Counted from the first letter of the stretch, positions 1-11,369 are shown. The stretch is 64,000 nt of DNA from VAZQ01 sp036555745 (GCA_036555745.1 DATBKV010000112.1:1-64000); one strand, 5' to 3'. Made by a program: numbers and translations. The notes: generated by a model not told the origin, from the sequence alone.

Positions 1-2
1 AC

Positions 3-1210
3 AACATCGTGATCGGCGACCTGACCGGGACCGATCTCGCCCATGGCGGGGTGCTGGTCGATCTTGCGGGAGTGATCGGCTCGGGCATCGGCGACGGCGC
101 GCTGGACAAGGTGACGGTCGACGGCACCGCCGGCAACGACAGCATCCATGTCAGCCTCGCCAACAGCGTATTCAGCGTCAGCGGCGCGGGCGCCAACGTT
201 GCCGTCTTCGCCGCCGAGGGCACCGACCAGCTGATCGTCGACGGCGGCGCCGGCAACGACGTCATGACCGGCAGCCAGGGCAACGAGTTCCTGCTGGGCG
301 GCGACGGCAACGACATCATCACCGGCGGCCTGGGCAACGACGTCGTCAACGGCGGCGCCGGCAACGACGACTTCTTCTGGACCGTGGGCGACGGCAGCGA
401 CCTGGTCGACGGCGGCGACGGCGATGACTCCTTCCTGGTCAACGGCAGTGCCGGAGCGGACACCATCAGCCTCGGGAGCATCGGCGGCGGCCGCGCGTTT
501 CTCAGCAACGGTACATCCACGGTCAACATTGGCACCACCGAGGCGATCCACGTCTCGACCGGCGACGGCAATGACACGATCACGGCAGGCAACGGCTTCG
601 CCGCGATGGCATTCCTCGTCCTCGACGGCGGCGCCGGCAACGATACCATCATCGGCGGCGACGGCCCCGACGTGTTGTTCGGCGGCGACGGTGACGATTT
701 CGTCGTCGGCGGCCGTGGCAACGACGCGGCGATACTGGGCGCCGGCACCGACGTGTTCAGCTGGAACCCGGGCGACGGCAGCGACACGGTCGAGGGCGAG
801 GCCGGCGCCGATCGGCTCGACTTCAACGGCGCCAACGTCGCCGAGAACATCGACATCTCGGCCGATCGCGGACGGGTGCGGCTCACGCGCGACGTCGGGG
901 CCGTCACAATGGATCTGAACGGGATCGAGACGATCAACGTCCGCGCATTGGGCGGCGCCGACGCCATCACCGTCAACGACCTGACCGGAACCGGCGTCAG
1001 CAAGGTCGGGATCGACTTGGGGTCGGGGACCGGCGGCGGCGATGGCCAGGTCGATACCATCGTCATCAACGCCACCAGCGGCAACGACACGATCAGCGTC
1101 ACCAACAACAACGGCGTGGTCACCGTCTCGGGGCTCGCCGCTGAAGTGACGATCACCAACTTCGAGGCCAACGACCGCATCGTGATCAACGGGCTCGCCG
1201 GCGACGACAT
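3..1210 (+). repeat. Long-period (960 bp, 320 aa) internal repeat in the RTX gene
   Basis: The phrase GDLTGTD at bases 15-35 reappears as NDLTGTG at 975-995, exactly 960 bases later in the same frame. After both copies come a Gly-rich linker and the pattern VDGTAGND / INATSGND followed by a short beta-rich stretch. One full module of about 320 residues is therefore visible plus the start of the next, and more copies may lie upstream of the window. Confidence 0.6.
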
Positions 1211-1595
1211 CGTGAGCGCATCGCAGCTCGGGACCGCCATGCAGTTCACCGCCAACGGCGGCGACGGCGCCGACGTCCTCGTCGGCAGCGACGGCAACGA
1301 CACCCTCAACGGCGACGCCGGCGACGACGTGCTCATCGGCGGCGCCGGAACCGATGTCCTCGACGGCGGCACCGGCAACAACGTCGTCATTCAATCGCCC
1401 CGGCCTTCCGCGCCCGCCCCCAACAGCGCCGGCGCCACGCCGCCGGCGGGCGATGGCGCTCAGGGCGCAAGCGCCGCGCTGCTCGCCCAGTTCATGGCCT
1501 CGACCTTCGTCGCGACGAGCGATGGCCACGGCGCAACGCCGGTGGCCGAGCCACCGGCGAGCCAGCAGCCGTTGCTGACGCAGCCGCACGCGTGA
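3..1595 (+). CDS. RTX calcium-binding repeat protein, C-terminal part (5' end outside window)
   Basis: The reading frame is open from the window edge, so this is the C-terminal 530 residues of a longer protein. It contains three blocks of glycine/aspartate-rich nonapeptides of the GGxGxDxxx type (about residues 80-120, 210-250 and 420-465), which in hemolysin-type proteins form calcium-binding parallel beta rolls. Between the blocks are beta-rich modules with the recurring phrase VDGTAGND or INATSGND. The tail of about 65 residues is rich in Pro, Ala and Ser and lacks repeats, as expected for an uncleaved C-terminal type I secretion signal. The gene is followed after 28 bases by HlyB-like and HlyD-like genes, so it is very probably the secreted substrate of that system. 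No enzymatic domain is visible in this part. It could be an adhesin or S-layer-like surface protein. Confidence 0.9.
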   Translation, partial: NIVIGDLTGTDLAHGGVLVDLAGVIGSGIGDGALDKVTVDGTAGNDSIHVSLANSVFSVSGAGANVAVFAAEGTDQLIVDGGAGNDVMTGSQGNEFLLGGDGNDIITGGLGNDVVNGGAGNDDFFWTVGDGSDLVDGGDGDDSFLVNGSAGADTISLGSIGGGRAFLSNGTSTVNIGTTEAIHVSTGDGNDTITAGNGFAAMAFLVLDGGAGNDTIIGGDGPDVLFGGDGDDFVVGGRGNDAAILGAGTDVFSWNPGDGSDTVEGEAGADRLDFNGANVAENIDISADRGRVRLTRDVGAVTMDLNGIETINVRALGGADAITVNDLTGTGVSKVGIDLGSGTGGGDGQVDTIVINATSGNDTISVTNNNGVVTVSGLAAEVTITNFEANDRIVINGLAGDDIVSASQLGTAMQFTANGGDGADVLVGSDGNDTLNGDAGDDVLIGGAGTDVLDGGTGNNVVIQSPRPSAPAPNSAGATPPAGDGAQGASAALLAQFMASTFVATSDGHGATPVAEPPASQQPLLTQPHA

Positions 1596-1623
1596 GCGCG
1601 ACAAGCCCGAGGAGAGAGCGCGG

Positions 1624-3751
<2,128 letters not shown>

Positions 3752-3765
<14 letters not shown>

Positions 3766-5206
3766 AGGCGCCACTGCGGCCGCGGCCGCGCGGCGCGTCA
3801 TCCCGTTCCGGCGCGCGCAGGCCCGGCGCATCGACGAGCTCGCGTTCCTGCCGGCCGCGCTCGAGATTGTGGAAACGCCACCGTCGCCGGTCGGCCGCGC
3901 ACTCGCGGCCACCATTATCCTCCTGTTCTGCGCCGCGCTGGCATGGGCCTGGTGGGGGACGATCGACATCGTCGCCTCGGCGAGCGGAAAAATCGTACCG
4001 AGCGGCCGCACCAAGATCATCCAGCCGTTCGAGACCGCAGTGGTGCGCGCCATCCGCGTGCAGGACGGGCAGGCGGTCAAGGCTGGCGACGTGCTGATCG
4101 AGCTCGATCCGACCCTCACCGCCGCGGAACGCGACCGGCTGCGCAGCGATCTCTCGGCCGAGCAGCTCAACATCGCGCGGCTGCGTGCCGCGCTCGCCGG
4201 CGGGGACGACCCGCTCGCCGAGTTCACGCCACCGGCGGATGCCGACCCGGCGCTGATCAGCACGCAGCGCCAGCTGCTCATCAATCAGGTGAGCGAGCAC
4301 CGCGCGAAGCTCGCTGGGCTCGCCCGCCAGCAGGCCCAGAAGGAAGCCGAGCAGGCCACCACCGCAGCGACCATCCATAAGCTCGAGACGATGATTCCCA
4401 CGATCCAGCCGCGTGTCGACATCCGCAAGACGCTGATGGACAAGGAGCTCGGCTCCAAGCTCGCCTATTTCGAGACCCTGCAGCTGCTGATCGAGCAGCA
4501 GGAGGAGCTGAGCGTCCAGCAGAGCCGGCGGCGCGAGGCCGAGGCGGCGGTGGCGGCAATCCGCGAGACGCGCGCGCAGGCGGCGGCGGAATATCGCCGC
4601 GCGCTCTCCGACGATCTCGCCAAGGCCGAGCAGAAGGCCAACGGGCTGGCGCAGGATCTGATCAAGGCGGAGCAGCGCACCCGCCTGCAACAGCTCACCG
4701 CCCCGGTCGACGGCGTGGTGCAGCAGCTCGCGATCCATACCGTCGGCGGCGTGGTCACGCCGGCGCAGCCGCTGCTGGCGGTGGTGCCGAGCGACAGCCG
4801 GCTGGAGATCGAGGCCCTGGTGTCGAACCGCGACATCGGTTTCGTCCATGCCGGGCAGCAAGCCGAGATCAAGGTCGATACCTTCAACTTCACCCGCTAC
4901 GGCCTGCTGCGCGGGCTCGTGCTCAATGTTTCGCAGGACGCCATCATCCGCGACCGGCCGCCCGAGCGCGCGGGCGATCGGATGCCGGGGACGCACGACG
5001 ACAGCAGCGAGCCCAAGGGCCAGGAGCTCAATTACAGCGCACGCATTTCGCTCGACCGCAGCCAGATGCGCATCGATGACCGCATGGTCGATCTGTCGCC
5101 CGGCATGGCGGTGACGGTGGAAATCAAGACCGGCTCGCGCCGCATTCTCAGCTATCTGCTCTCGCCGCTGCTGCGCTACCGGCAGGAGAGCTTGCGCGAG
5201 CGCTGA
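3752..5206 (+). CDS. Type I secretion membrane fusion protein, HlyD family
   Basis: Periplasmic adaptor that would link the HlyB-like ATPase to an outer-membrane TolC-type channel. The 484-residue protein has a cytoplasmic N-terminus, one membrane segment (about 50-72, ending in AWAWWGTIDI) and then a biotinyl-lipoyl half (DGQAVKAGDVLIELDPT). A long alpha-helical hairpin follows (about 125-320, rich in Glu, Gln and Ala), then the second lipoyl half (LTAPVDGVVQQL) and a C-terminal beta barrel ending near GMAVTVEIKTG. This is the typical order for the HlyD/PrtE family. The start overlaps the ATPase gene by 14 bases. No outer-membrane TolC gene is present, so that component must be encoded elsewhere. 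Confidence 0.93.
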
Positions 5207-5276
5207 CGCGCCCTACGGGCAACCCCCCGGATGTGCCCTCGTCGCGGGACAGCCTCTCAGCGCGCGGGCGAGGCCA

Positions 5277-5453
5277 TCATACCTGTCGACCAAATCCGCG
5301 AATTCCGCCGAAGATCAGCGAAATGAGAAACAGCACGATGGCGATGAAGAAGATGATTTTTGCAATCCCGACAGCTGCACCCGCAATCCCGCCGAAGCCG
5401 AGAATTCCGGCGATCAGCGCGATGACCAGCAGCGTAATGATCAATCCAAGCAT
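5277..5453 (-). CDS. DUF1328 small membrane protein (58 aa)
   Basis: A short gene of 58 residues starting MLGLIITLLVIALIAG and ending RGFGRQV, with two hydrophobic helices separated by a Gly/Ala-rich loop (GFGGIAGAAVGIAK). Sequence and length match the DUF1328 family of small inner-membrane proteins common in proteobacteria, whose function is unknown. A GGAG ribosome site lies about 8 bases upstream of the ATG. It follows the CtaG gene on the same strand, but the gap of about 330 bases suggests its own promoter. The convergent HlyD gene ends 70 bases away. Confidence 0.85.
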   Translation of the reverse strand: MLGLIITLLVIALIAGILGFGGIAGAAVGIAKIIFFIAIVLFLISLIFGGIRGFGRQV

Positions 5454-5783
5454 GTTGCGTACTCCGCATCATCCCTCACCCGAGACCAAACTCCTGCCGA
5501 GCGCCAGAGTTCCGCCGTGGCCGGGTTGCAAGCGCAACTTCTACCCGCTGCTGCCCGCAGTGCTCATCGCTGGAGCCATACCCGGCACCGCGCCCCAACT
5601 CGACGGGCTCACACCCGAACCCTTTCAACAAGCGCAGGTCGTTGCCGGACACAAGAACCGGGCGACCGTGACCTGCTGCGCCGCGGGGAGAGCGCATTGG
5701 AGCAGAAGAGCCGCTGATGGCGGTCGGTGCGGGAAGCAATCCAACTCCGGGTCCGCCGAGGCAGACCTACACCGGTCGGGCTC
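5454..5783. other. Intergenic region between CtaG and the DUF1328 gene
   Basis: About 330 bases without a supportable gene. It should hold the promoter of the DUF1328 gene (minus strand) and the 3' end of the oxidase operon. I see no clear terminator hairpin, RNA gene or repeat. Short open frames here have no homology that I recognise. Confidence 0.5.
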
Positions 5784-6656
5784 TTACGGTCGACCGCGAC
5801 TGATCGAGGACACCTCATCAAGGGACGAGTGATCCAGAGAACGGAGAAGCTCGCAAAACGTGAACGCAGCTGCGATGAGGAAGACGCCGCACCCCGGTAT
5901 CCACATGATGAGGCCGCCAAGCTGCTGATCTTGCAGTTCGCTCAAGCCCCAGGGCCAGGTCGTGCCAAAATGCGCGGCATAGAGGGCGCGGCTCGCGAAC
6001 GTGATCAAAAACCCAAGAATTCCCATGTGTATCGAGGTGGCGAAGCCGCATCCGATCGCCTTGAGCCGTCCGGAAAACCCCGTGTCGAGGAGAGCGGACC
6101 AGAGCAACAGCGCGCTGCCAAAAAGCGTCACGTGCATCGTCCAGTACGTGAGATCGCTTTCGAACGTGGCGTCGTAAGGTCCGGGGGCATGCCAAAGCCA
6201 TAGAAAGGCTGCAAAGAGGATGGTTGCCGCCGGCGCGCTCGCCAGGACGCGAGCCGGACGGCCGAAGCAGCCAAAGACTTTGCTCTGGGGAATTGCGGCG
6301 GCAAGCGCCTCGAACATGACGCTCGGCCGACCAAGGATGATCAGCGGGGCGGCGATCAGCGTCAGGATCATGTGCTGTCCCACGCGAGCAGCAAACAGCG
6401 CGACGGAAAGCGGGCACAGGGGCGAGATCACGGCCAGGGAACCGATGATCCAACCAGCATAGAAGAAAGTCTCCTCCCATGGGCCACGAACGCGGTCCGA
6501 GTTCCTGCGCGCCCAATGCTGGCTCGCGGCATAGGCAATGCCTATTCCCAGAAGCGCGGAAATCAGTACGGGATCCAGATTCCAGCTACCCCACAAACCG
6601 GCCGGCACCGGCGGCGCGCCGCAATATGGCAGATGGTCGGCTGTGTAGATCGCCAT
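5784..6656 (-). CDS. ctaG: Cytochrome c oxidase assembly protein, CtaG (caa3-type) family
   Basis: A polytopic membrane protein of 290 residues with about seven hydrophobic segments and a short Pro-rich N-terminus (MAIYTADHLPYCGAPPVPAG). It matches the caa3_CtaG family (COG3336-like), which is required for assembly of the copper centre of caa3 oxidases and is distinct from the Cox11-type protein that shares the name. Conserved features include the WEE/FYAGW region after the first helix, histidines in ARVGQHMI and LWLWHAPGPY, and HMGILGF. The ATG is preceded by a GGGAG site. A much longer upstream extension in the same frame lacks membrane features and overlaps the cytochrome c gene, so it was rejected. 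It is the last gene of the oxidase operon. Confidence 0.88.
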   Translation of the reverse strand: MAIYTADHLPYCGAPPVPAGLWGSWNLDPVLISALLGIGIAYAASQHWARRNSDRVRGPWEETFFYAGWIIGSLAVISPLCPLSVALFAARVGQHMILTLIAAPLIILGRPSVMFEALAAAIPQSKVFGCFGRPARVLASAPAATILFAAFLWLWHAPGPYDATFESDLTYWTMHVTLFGSALLLWSALLDTGFSGRLKAIGCGFATSIHMGILGFLITFASRALYAAHFGTTWPWGLSELQDQQLGGLIMWIPGCGVFLIAAAFTFCELLRSLDHSSLDEVSSISRGRP

Positions 6657-6717
6657 GGTGGACTCCCGGTTCAGGAGGGGGAAACAATCGGACGATTGAT
6701 CGCCTGCGATTTCCCCG

Positions 6718-7191
6718 TCATTGAAGTGTGAAGAGATAGGCCGCGATATCGCGCGCCTGCTTGCGGCTGATGCCCATGTTGGGCATGACATTCCCCGGCA
6801 CGATCTGCTGCGGCTTCTCGATCCACGTCGCCAGATTCTCGGGAGTGTTGCGAAGCATGCCCGCCACATAGATGCGGCGCCCCATGCCGTCGAGCGGCGG
6901 ACCGACCACCCCGTCCGCACCGTTCACGCCGGGGACGGTGTGGCAGGAGCCGCAGCCGTATTGATGGATGAGTACGCGCCCGCGCTGCGGATCACCTGGG
7001 ACGCCCAGTGCTGTCCCGTCAAACGCAAGGGCCGCACCACTCCCGGCGAGGATCATTGGCAACGCAAACAGCGCCAGGACCGACATTGATAGCGCTGCCC
7101 GGTCTGGCTCCGGCGGCGCGGCAATGTTGATGGGTCGTCGCAGAATGCGATACCCAGCGATAAGGCTCAGCAGATCAATCAGGATGCGCAT
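6718..7191 (-). CDS. Class I cytochrome c (periplasmic or membrane-anchored)
   Basis: 157 residues with a single heme c site CGSCH (residues 80-84) and a probable axial Met in GNVMPNMG near residue 136, the layout of small soluble cytochromes c. A hydrophobic signal or anchor segment (about 36-55) precedes the mature domain. The start at 7191 overlaps the upstream membrane-protein gene by 13 bases, suggesting coupling; an alternative start at 7086 (MSVLALF) would give a shorter, signal-peptide-led protein. It sits between the oxidase subunit genes and ctaG, so it is likely an electron donor to the caa3 oxidase. Confidence 0.87.
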   Translation of the reverse strand: MRILIDLLSLIAGYRILRRPINIAAPPEPDRAALSMSVLALFALPMILAGSGAALAFDGTALGVPGDPQRGRVLIHQYGCGSCHTVPGVNGADGVVGPPLDGMGRRIYVAGMLRNTPENLATWIEKPQQIVPGNVMPNMGISRKQARDIAAYLFTLQ

Positions 7192-7631
7192 AGCGGCTCG
7201 ATGATGAGGACGATGGCACCAAACAGGGTTGCAGCGAAGAACAGCGTGGCAAACGCCATCCCGATCACGCTGAGATAGCGTGTGCGTCCTTCACCACGCT
7301 CGATGAGATGATGGACATGTCCTTCCGTCTCCTGCCCGGTGATGCTCCAGTTGCGGAACGCCACGACGCCGGCGCTCGCGCAGATCGCCAGCGCAACGAC
7401 GTAGCAGCCGACGATCAGCCACCAAGCGAAGCCGAATCCGCGGCTAATCTCGTCCAGGGGCCAGGCCCCGGGGTAGCAGGCGTGGGTGGCAAGGCCGTAG
7501 GTCACCATCAGGTTGCCGGCCCAGACAATCGGCGCGGCGAACAGCCCGAAAAACAGCGCGCTCAGGCTGACCCGCTCCCGATGCTGGGCCGGATGGCGTG
7601 CGGCGCTGAATGCGATGACCTCGTCCGACAT
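7179..7631 (-). CDS. Small polytopic membrane protein of the caa3 operon
   Basis: 150 residues with about four hydrophobic segments (around 24-47, 66-92, 119-146, with a shorter one between). It contains a His-rich cytoplasmic or periplasmic loop (EGHVHHLIERGEG). I do not recognise a named family. Its place between subunit III and a cytochrome c, with 7 bases to the former and a 13-base overlap with the latter, implies co-translation and a role as an accessory oxidase subunit or assembly factor. Function is inference from position only. Confidence 0.75.
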   Translation of the reverse strand: MSDEVIAFSAARHPAQHRERVSLSALFFGLFAAPIVWAGNLMVTYGLATHACYPGAWPLDEISRGFGFAWWLIVGCYVVALAICASAGVVAFRNWSITGQETEGHVHHLIERGEGRTRYLSVIGMAFATLFFAATLFGAIVLIIEPLCAS

Positions 7632-7638
7632 GTCGCAC

Positions 7639-8256
7639 CTAGAAGAAATACGGCGTGCAGGTGAGCGTGAAGAAAACGCCGATCCAGATCGCGGCGACGA
7701 AATACCAATACAAGGCCGTGATGGTGACCGGCACGTAACGCACCGGATCGAAATAACCGAGCGCCGTCCAGATCAGGACCATCAGCAGGATGATCCAGCC
7801 GAGGACGACGTGAGCCAAATGCGCTCCGGTGATGAGAAAATATTCCGAGCTGTAGGTATCGAGCGCAAACGTGAAGGGCTTGTCGAACCAGTCGAGGAAT
7901 TGCACGGCGATGAAGCCCGAGCACAGCAGCCAGGTGGCGGCCAGCCCCAAGAGCGCAAACAGCCATTGCCCCAGCTGAATCGAGCGGTTGGCGAACCACA
8001 CCGTCGCGCAGCCGACGAGGACGATGCCGGTCTGGATGCCCGGATAGAAGAAGCTTGGTGGCCCTCCGGGAACCCAGTTCGCCGGCGGCTGAATCGAAAA
8101 GTAGAAGTAGCTGAAGAACAGATAGGCAAACAGCGAGGTTTCGGAAATCAGCAGGAAGCAGGCGCCCCACCAGCCGGAGGCGCTGGTCCCGATCGCGCCC
8201 ATGGGCAGAGGCTTGACCCGATAAGCTCTGTTGAAGGTATCAATCGCCGCGCTCAT
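7639..8256 (-). CDS. ctaE: Cytochrome c oxidase subunit III
   Basis: 205 residues with five hydrophobic segments, the length of the short subunit III (COX3) forms found in caa3 and bo3 oxidases. Family marks are the ISETSLFAYLFFSYFY segment with the Glu in the membrane, HLAHVVLGWIILL and the C-terminal ALYWYFVAAIWIGVFF. Its start overlaps the subunit I stop by 4 bases (ATGA), a sign of coupled translation. It would support proton uptake and the stability of subunit I. Confidence 0.93.
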   Translation of the reverse strand: MSAAIDTFNRAYRVKPLPMGAIGTSASGWWGACFLLISETSLFAYLFFSYFYFSIQPPANWVPGGPPSFFYPGIQTGIVLVGCATVWFANRSIQLGQWLFALLGLAATWLLCSGFIAVQFLDWFDKPFTFALDTYSSEYFLITGAHLAHVVLGWIILLMVLIWTALGYFDPVRYVPVTITALYWYFVAAIWIGVFFTLTCTPYFF

Positions 8257-10226
8257 GCGATGGCCCTCTCGCCTCCCTCTTCAACGCGCGGCCACAACCA
8301 TATGATCCCGACGATAATCCCGATGCCGACGGCGGCGCCGGCGAGCCACCACCAATGGACCAACAAGCCGGCAAAAAACGCCGAAATGCACAACGTCATC
8401 AGGAAGGGAGCATAGGAGTCGCTCGGCATCTTCAGAATGACATCCGGCTCGCCGTCCATGGCGGTGACGCCGAGCGCCTCATGGTGATGGTCCAGCACCG
8501 GACCGCGATCGAGCACGGATTCGCCATCGCCCTCGCGCAGACGGCGCTCCCAGAGCGGATGACGACTGGCCACGCTAGGAATGACCGCAAAGTTGTAGGG
8601 CGGCGGCGGCGACGGCACCGCCCATTCCAGGGTCGGCGCGTCCCATGGATTGGGGCCCGCGATCGCGCCGCGGCGAAGGCTGACGATCACGTTGTAAACG
8701 AACACCAGGATGCCGGCCGCGAGGATGAACGCTCCGATGGTCGTAATCAGGTTGGGAATCTCGAACCCGAGGCCTTGCGGGTAGGTGTAGACCCGCCGCG
8801 GCATGCCCAGCAGGCCGGTGATGTGCATCGTGAAGAAGCCGACGTTGAAGCCGATGAACGTCAGCCAGAAGTTGATCTGGCCGAGCGTCTCATCGAGCAT
8901 GCGGCCGGTGAATTTCGGGAACCAGTAGTACAGCCCGGCCATCACCCCGAAGAAATTGATGCCGATCAGGACGTAGTGGATATGCGCAACGACGAAATAG
9001 GTATCGGTGAGCTGCCAGTCGACCGGCACCACTCCGGTCATGAAGCCGGATACCCCACCGACGACGAACAGGAAGATAAACCCTGCAATGTAGAGAAAGG
9101 CGGTAACGAATACGGGGCGCCCGGTCCAGATGGTGGCGATCCAGGCGAACACCTGCACGCCGCTCGGGATCGAGATGATGATGGTCGCGGCGCTGAAGAA
9201 CGACAACGACATGATCGGCAGCCCGGTGGCGAACATGTGGTGCACCCACACGCCGAAACCGAGCATCATGGTCGCCACCGTCGACAGCACGACCGCGGTG
9301 TAGCCCACCAGCGGGCGCCGGCAGAACGTCGCGATGGCGTCGGACACGATGCCCTGCGCGGGCAGAACGATCATGTACACCCACGGGTGGCCCCACATCC
9401 AGAACAGGTGCTGCCACAACAGCGGATGTCCGCTCAGATTTCCCGACGCCGGCGCATAGAAATGGGTGCCGAAGGTGCGGTCGAGCCAGAGCAGAAAAAA
9501 CGCCAGGCTCACGACCGGCATGGCCAGGATGGCTGCTGCATTCGACGTCAACGTCCCCCAGGCGATGATCGGCCAGCGGTTGACCGACATCCCCGGACAG
9601 CGCGTGCGCAGCGTGGTGACGATGAAGTTCACCGCGCCCGCGGTGGTCGAAATGCCCATGAAGATGTTGGCAAGGCAATAAAAGTCGATGTTGATGCCCG
9701 GGTTGAACTGCTTGGACGCATAAGGCACGTAGTTGAACCAGCCGGCGTTCGGTGCGGCGGCCACCGCAAAGCTCGAGTACAGGAAAATCCCGGACGCGAG
9801 AAAAACCCAATAGGAGAAGGCGTTCAGCCTCGGAAACGCCATGTCGCGCGAGCCGAAGATCAGCGGCCATAGATAGTTGCTGAACCCGGACAGCACCGGA
9901 AACGCGTACCAGATGATCATGGTCGCGCCGTGCATCGTGAACAGCTGGTCGTACTGCTCCGGCGTGAGCAGGCGCTGCTCCGGCCCGGCCAGTTGAATGC
10001 GCATGATCAACGCTTCGATTCCGCCGGCGAACAGGAACACAAACGCGGTGACCAGGTATCGCAGTCCGATCTCTTTGTGATCGACCGTGGTGAGCCAGCC
10101 CCTGATGCCGGGCGGCGTTTCCCACATGCGCTGCAGCCGTTCCCTGAGGCTCGGCGTGTCGCGCAGGCCGATTTCGGGAATGCGGGTGTACCGCTCTGGA
10201 AGCCCTTCATAGCTTGCGGTGGTCAC
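8253..10226 (-). CDS. ctaD: Cytochrome c oxidase subunit I (heme-copper catalytic subunit), atypical proton-channel residues
   Basis: 657 residues, catalytic subunit of a heme-copper O2 reductase. The low-spin heme ligands are H99 (in MHGATMI) and H417. The heme a3 ligand is H415 (VAHIHYVL). The CuB ligands are H280, H329 and H330, and the cross-linked Tyr is Y284 (GHPWVYM). About 120 extra C-terminal residues with further hydrophobic segments suggest a subunit IV-like extension. Two canonical residues differ: the Glu of GHPEVY is Trp (W282), and the Lys of the K-channel motif IPTGIK is Gln (Q358, in IPSGVQVF). The D-channel Asp (D128, in RDMAFPR) is kept. The start is GTG with a GAGGGGG site, 9 bases after subunit II. 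Confidence 0.93.
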   Translation of the reverse strand: MTTASYEGLPERYTRIPEIGLRDTPSLRERLQRMWETPPGIRGWLTTVDHKEIGLRYLVTAFVFLFAGGIEALIMRIQLAGPEQRLLTPEQYDQLFTMHGATMIIWYAFPVLSGFSNYLWPLIFGSRDMAFPRLNAFSYWVFLASGIFLYSSFAVAAAPNAGWFNYVPYASKQFNPGINIDFYCLANIFMGISTTAGAVNFIVTTLRTRCPGMSVNRWPIIAWGTLTSNAAAILAMPVVSLAFFLLWLDRTFGTHFYAPASGNLSGHPLLWQHLFWMWGHPWVYMIVLPAQGIVSDAIATFCRRPLVGYTAVVLSTVATMMLGFGVWVHHMFATGLPIMSLSFFSAATIIISIPSGVQVFAWIATIWTGRPVFVTAFLYIAGFIFLFVVGGVSGFMTGVVPVDWQLTDTYFVVAHIHYVLIGINFFGVMAGLYYWFPKFTGRMLDETLGQINFWLTFIGFNVGFFTMHITGLLGMPRRVYTYPQGLGFEIPNLITTIGAFILAAGILVFVYNVIVSLRRGAIAGPNPWDAPTLEWAVPSPPPPYNFAVIPSVASRHPLWERRLREGDGESVLDRGPVLDHHHEALGVTAMDGEPDVILKMPSDSYAPFLMTLCISAFFAGLLVHWWWLAGAAVGIGIIVGIIWLWPRVEEGGERAIA

Positions 10227-10235
10227 GGCGCCCCC

Positions 10236-11357
10236 TCATCGCAAGGTTCGCAAGAAGTCCCGAAGCTTGCTCAGCTCGGCGGCGGAGAGAGTAAGCGTCG
10301 GCATGTAGTTGCCCGGCTTGATGCGCTGCGGATCGGATATCCATCCGGACAGCGCGCCCACCGTGTTCGGCACCGCGCCAGCGGCCAGGCTCCTGCGCTC
10401 CATCAGGTGACTGAGATCGGGGCCGACTTTTCCCATCGCCATCGTGCCGCGAACCGCGTGACAAGCCGCGCAGTGGCGCATGAACACGGTCTGTCCTTCA
10501 CGCGCATCCGCTGCGGGGACATTGACGTGTACCTGATCCGGCCCCTCGAGTTCGTTCTGCCACCATGCGTCGAACCGATCAGGCGGATCGGCAATGACCA
10601 GAAGCCCCATGTGGGCATGCTGCTGTCCGCAATATTCGGTGCACTGGCCGCGGTACACCCCCGGCTTGTCTGCCTGCAGCCAAGTGACGTTGTGCTGTCC
10701 GGGAATCGTGTCCATTTTTCCGCTCAAGGCCGGCACCCAAAACGAATGAATGACGTCAGCCGTGCTCAGTTCGACCTTCACCGGCTTGCCGACCGGAATG
10801 TGAATCTCGTTCGCCGTTGTGAAGGTACGCGACGGCTCGCTGCTTTCGTACTGAACCTCCCACCACCACTGGTGGCCGGTGACATGGATTGTTGCCGCCG
10901 CATTGGCCGGCGGTGCGGCGATTGCCGCCAGCACGACGTAGTTCCACACCGCGACCGCCAGCAAAACGACGAACGACACCGCGGCTCCGATGTAGATGAA
11001 TAGAAGGCCGGAACCGCTGCGCTCGATCGGAACGCTGGCGATGTTTCCGTCCACCGGACGCGCGCCACGAAGCAGCGAGCCGAAAAGCACCAGCACGCCC
11101 ACGATGGTCATCACCACGAGCGAGATGATGATGACCGCATAGAGCAGCGTGACGACGCTGTAATTCTTGGGTCCGAAGGCGGTCAGGTAGGACAGTCCGT
11201 GGCTGATCGGCAGTTGATCCTGGGCGCGTGCGGCGCACGGCAGCAGAGTCGTAAACAGAGCAGCAATACCGCTGCTGACCCACGTCTTCCGATCGGGGCG
11301 AGGCGGCAAAATCGAGCTGCGCGTTTGAGGATGCCGGCCGTGCCGCAACTGAGTCAT
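10236..11357 (-). CDS. ctaC: Cytochrome c oxidase subunit II fused to cytochrome c (caa3 type)
   Basis: 373 residues: a signal peptide (about 25-45), two membrane helices (about 67-93 and 117-145), the CuA cupredoxin domain and a C-terminal cytochrome c domain. CuA ligands are all visible: H204 (IHSFWVP), C239, E241, C243, H247 and M250 (QCTEYCGQQHAHM). The aromatic electron-entry patch GHQWWWEV is present. The heme c site CAACH is at 296-300, with a likely Met ligand in GNYMPTL. The fusion defines a caa3 oxidase, which takes electrons from small cytochromes c. It lies 12 bases downstream of a cytochrome c gene and 9 bases upstream of subunit I. Confidence 0.94.
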   Translation of the reverse strand: MTQLRHGRHPQTRSSILPPRPDRKTWVSSGIAALFTTLLPCAARAQDQLPISHGLSYLTAFGPKNYSVVTLLYAVIIISLVVMTIVGVLVLFGSLLRGARPVDGNIASVPIERSGSGLLFIYIGAAVSFVVLLAVAVWNYVVLAAIAAPPANAAATIHVTGHQWWWEVQYESSEPSRTFTTANEIHIPVGKPVKVELSTADVIHSFWVPALSGKMDTIPGQHNVTWLQADKPGVYRGQCTEYCGQQHAHMGLLVIADPPDRFDAWWQNELEGPDQVHVNVPAADAREGQTVFMRHCAACHAVRGTMAMGKVGPDLSHLMERRSLAAGAVPNTVGALSGWISDPQRIKPGNYMPTLTLSAAELSKLRDFLRTLR

Positions 11358-11369
11358 ACCGCACCAAGA

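Noticed and set aside
8355..9872. Plus-strand open frame of about 500 codons opposite oxidase subunit I
   Set aside because: Antisense shadow rich in Arg, Asp and His with no domain; the minus strand carries an unmistakable heme-copper oxidase.
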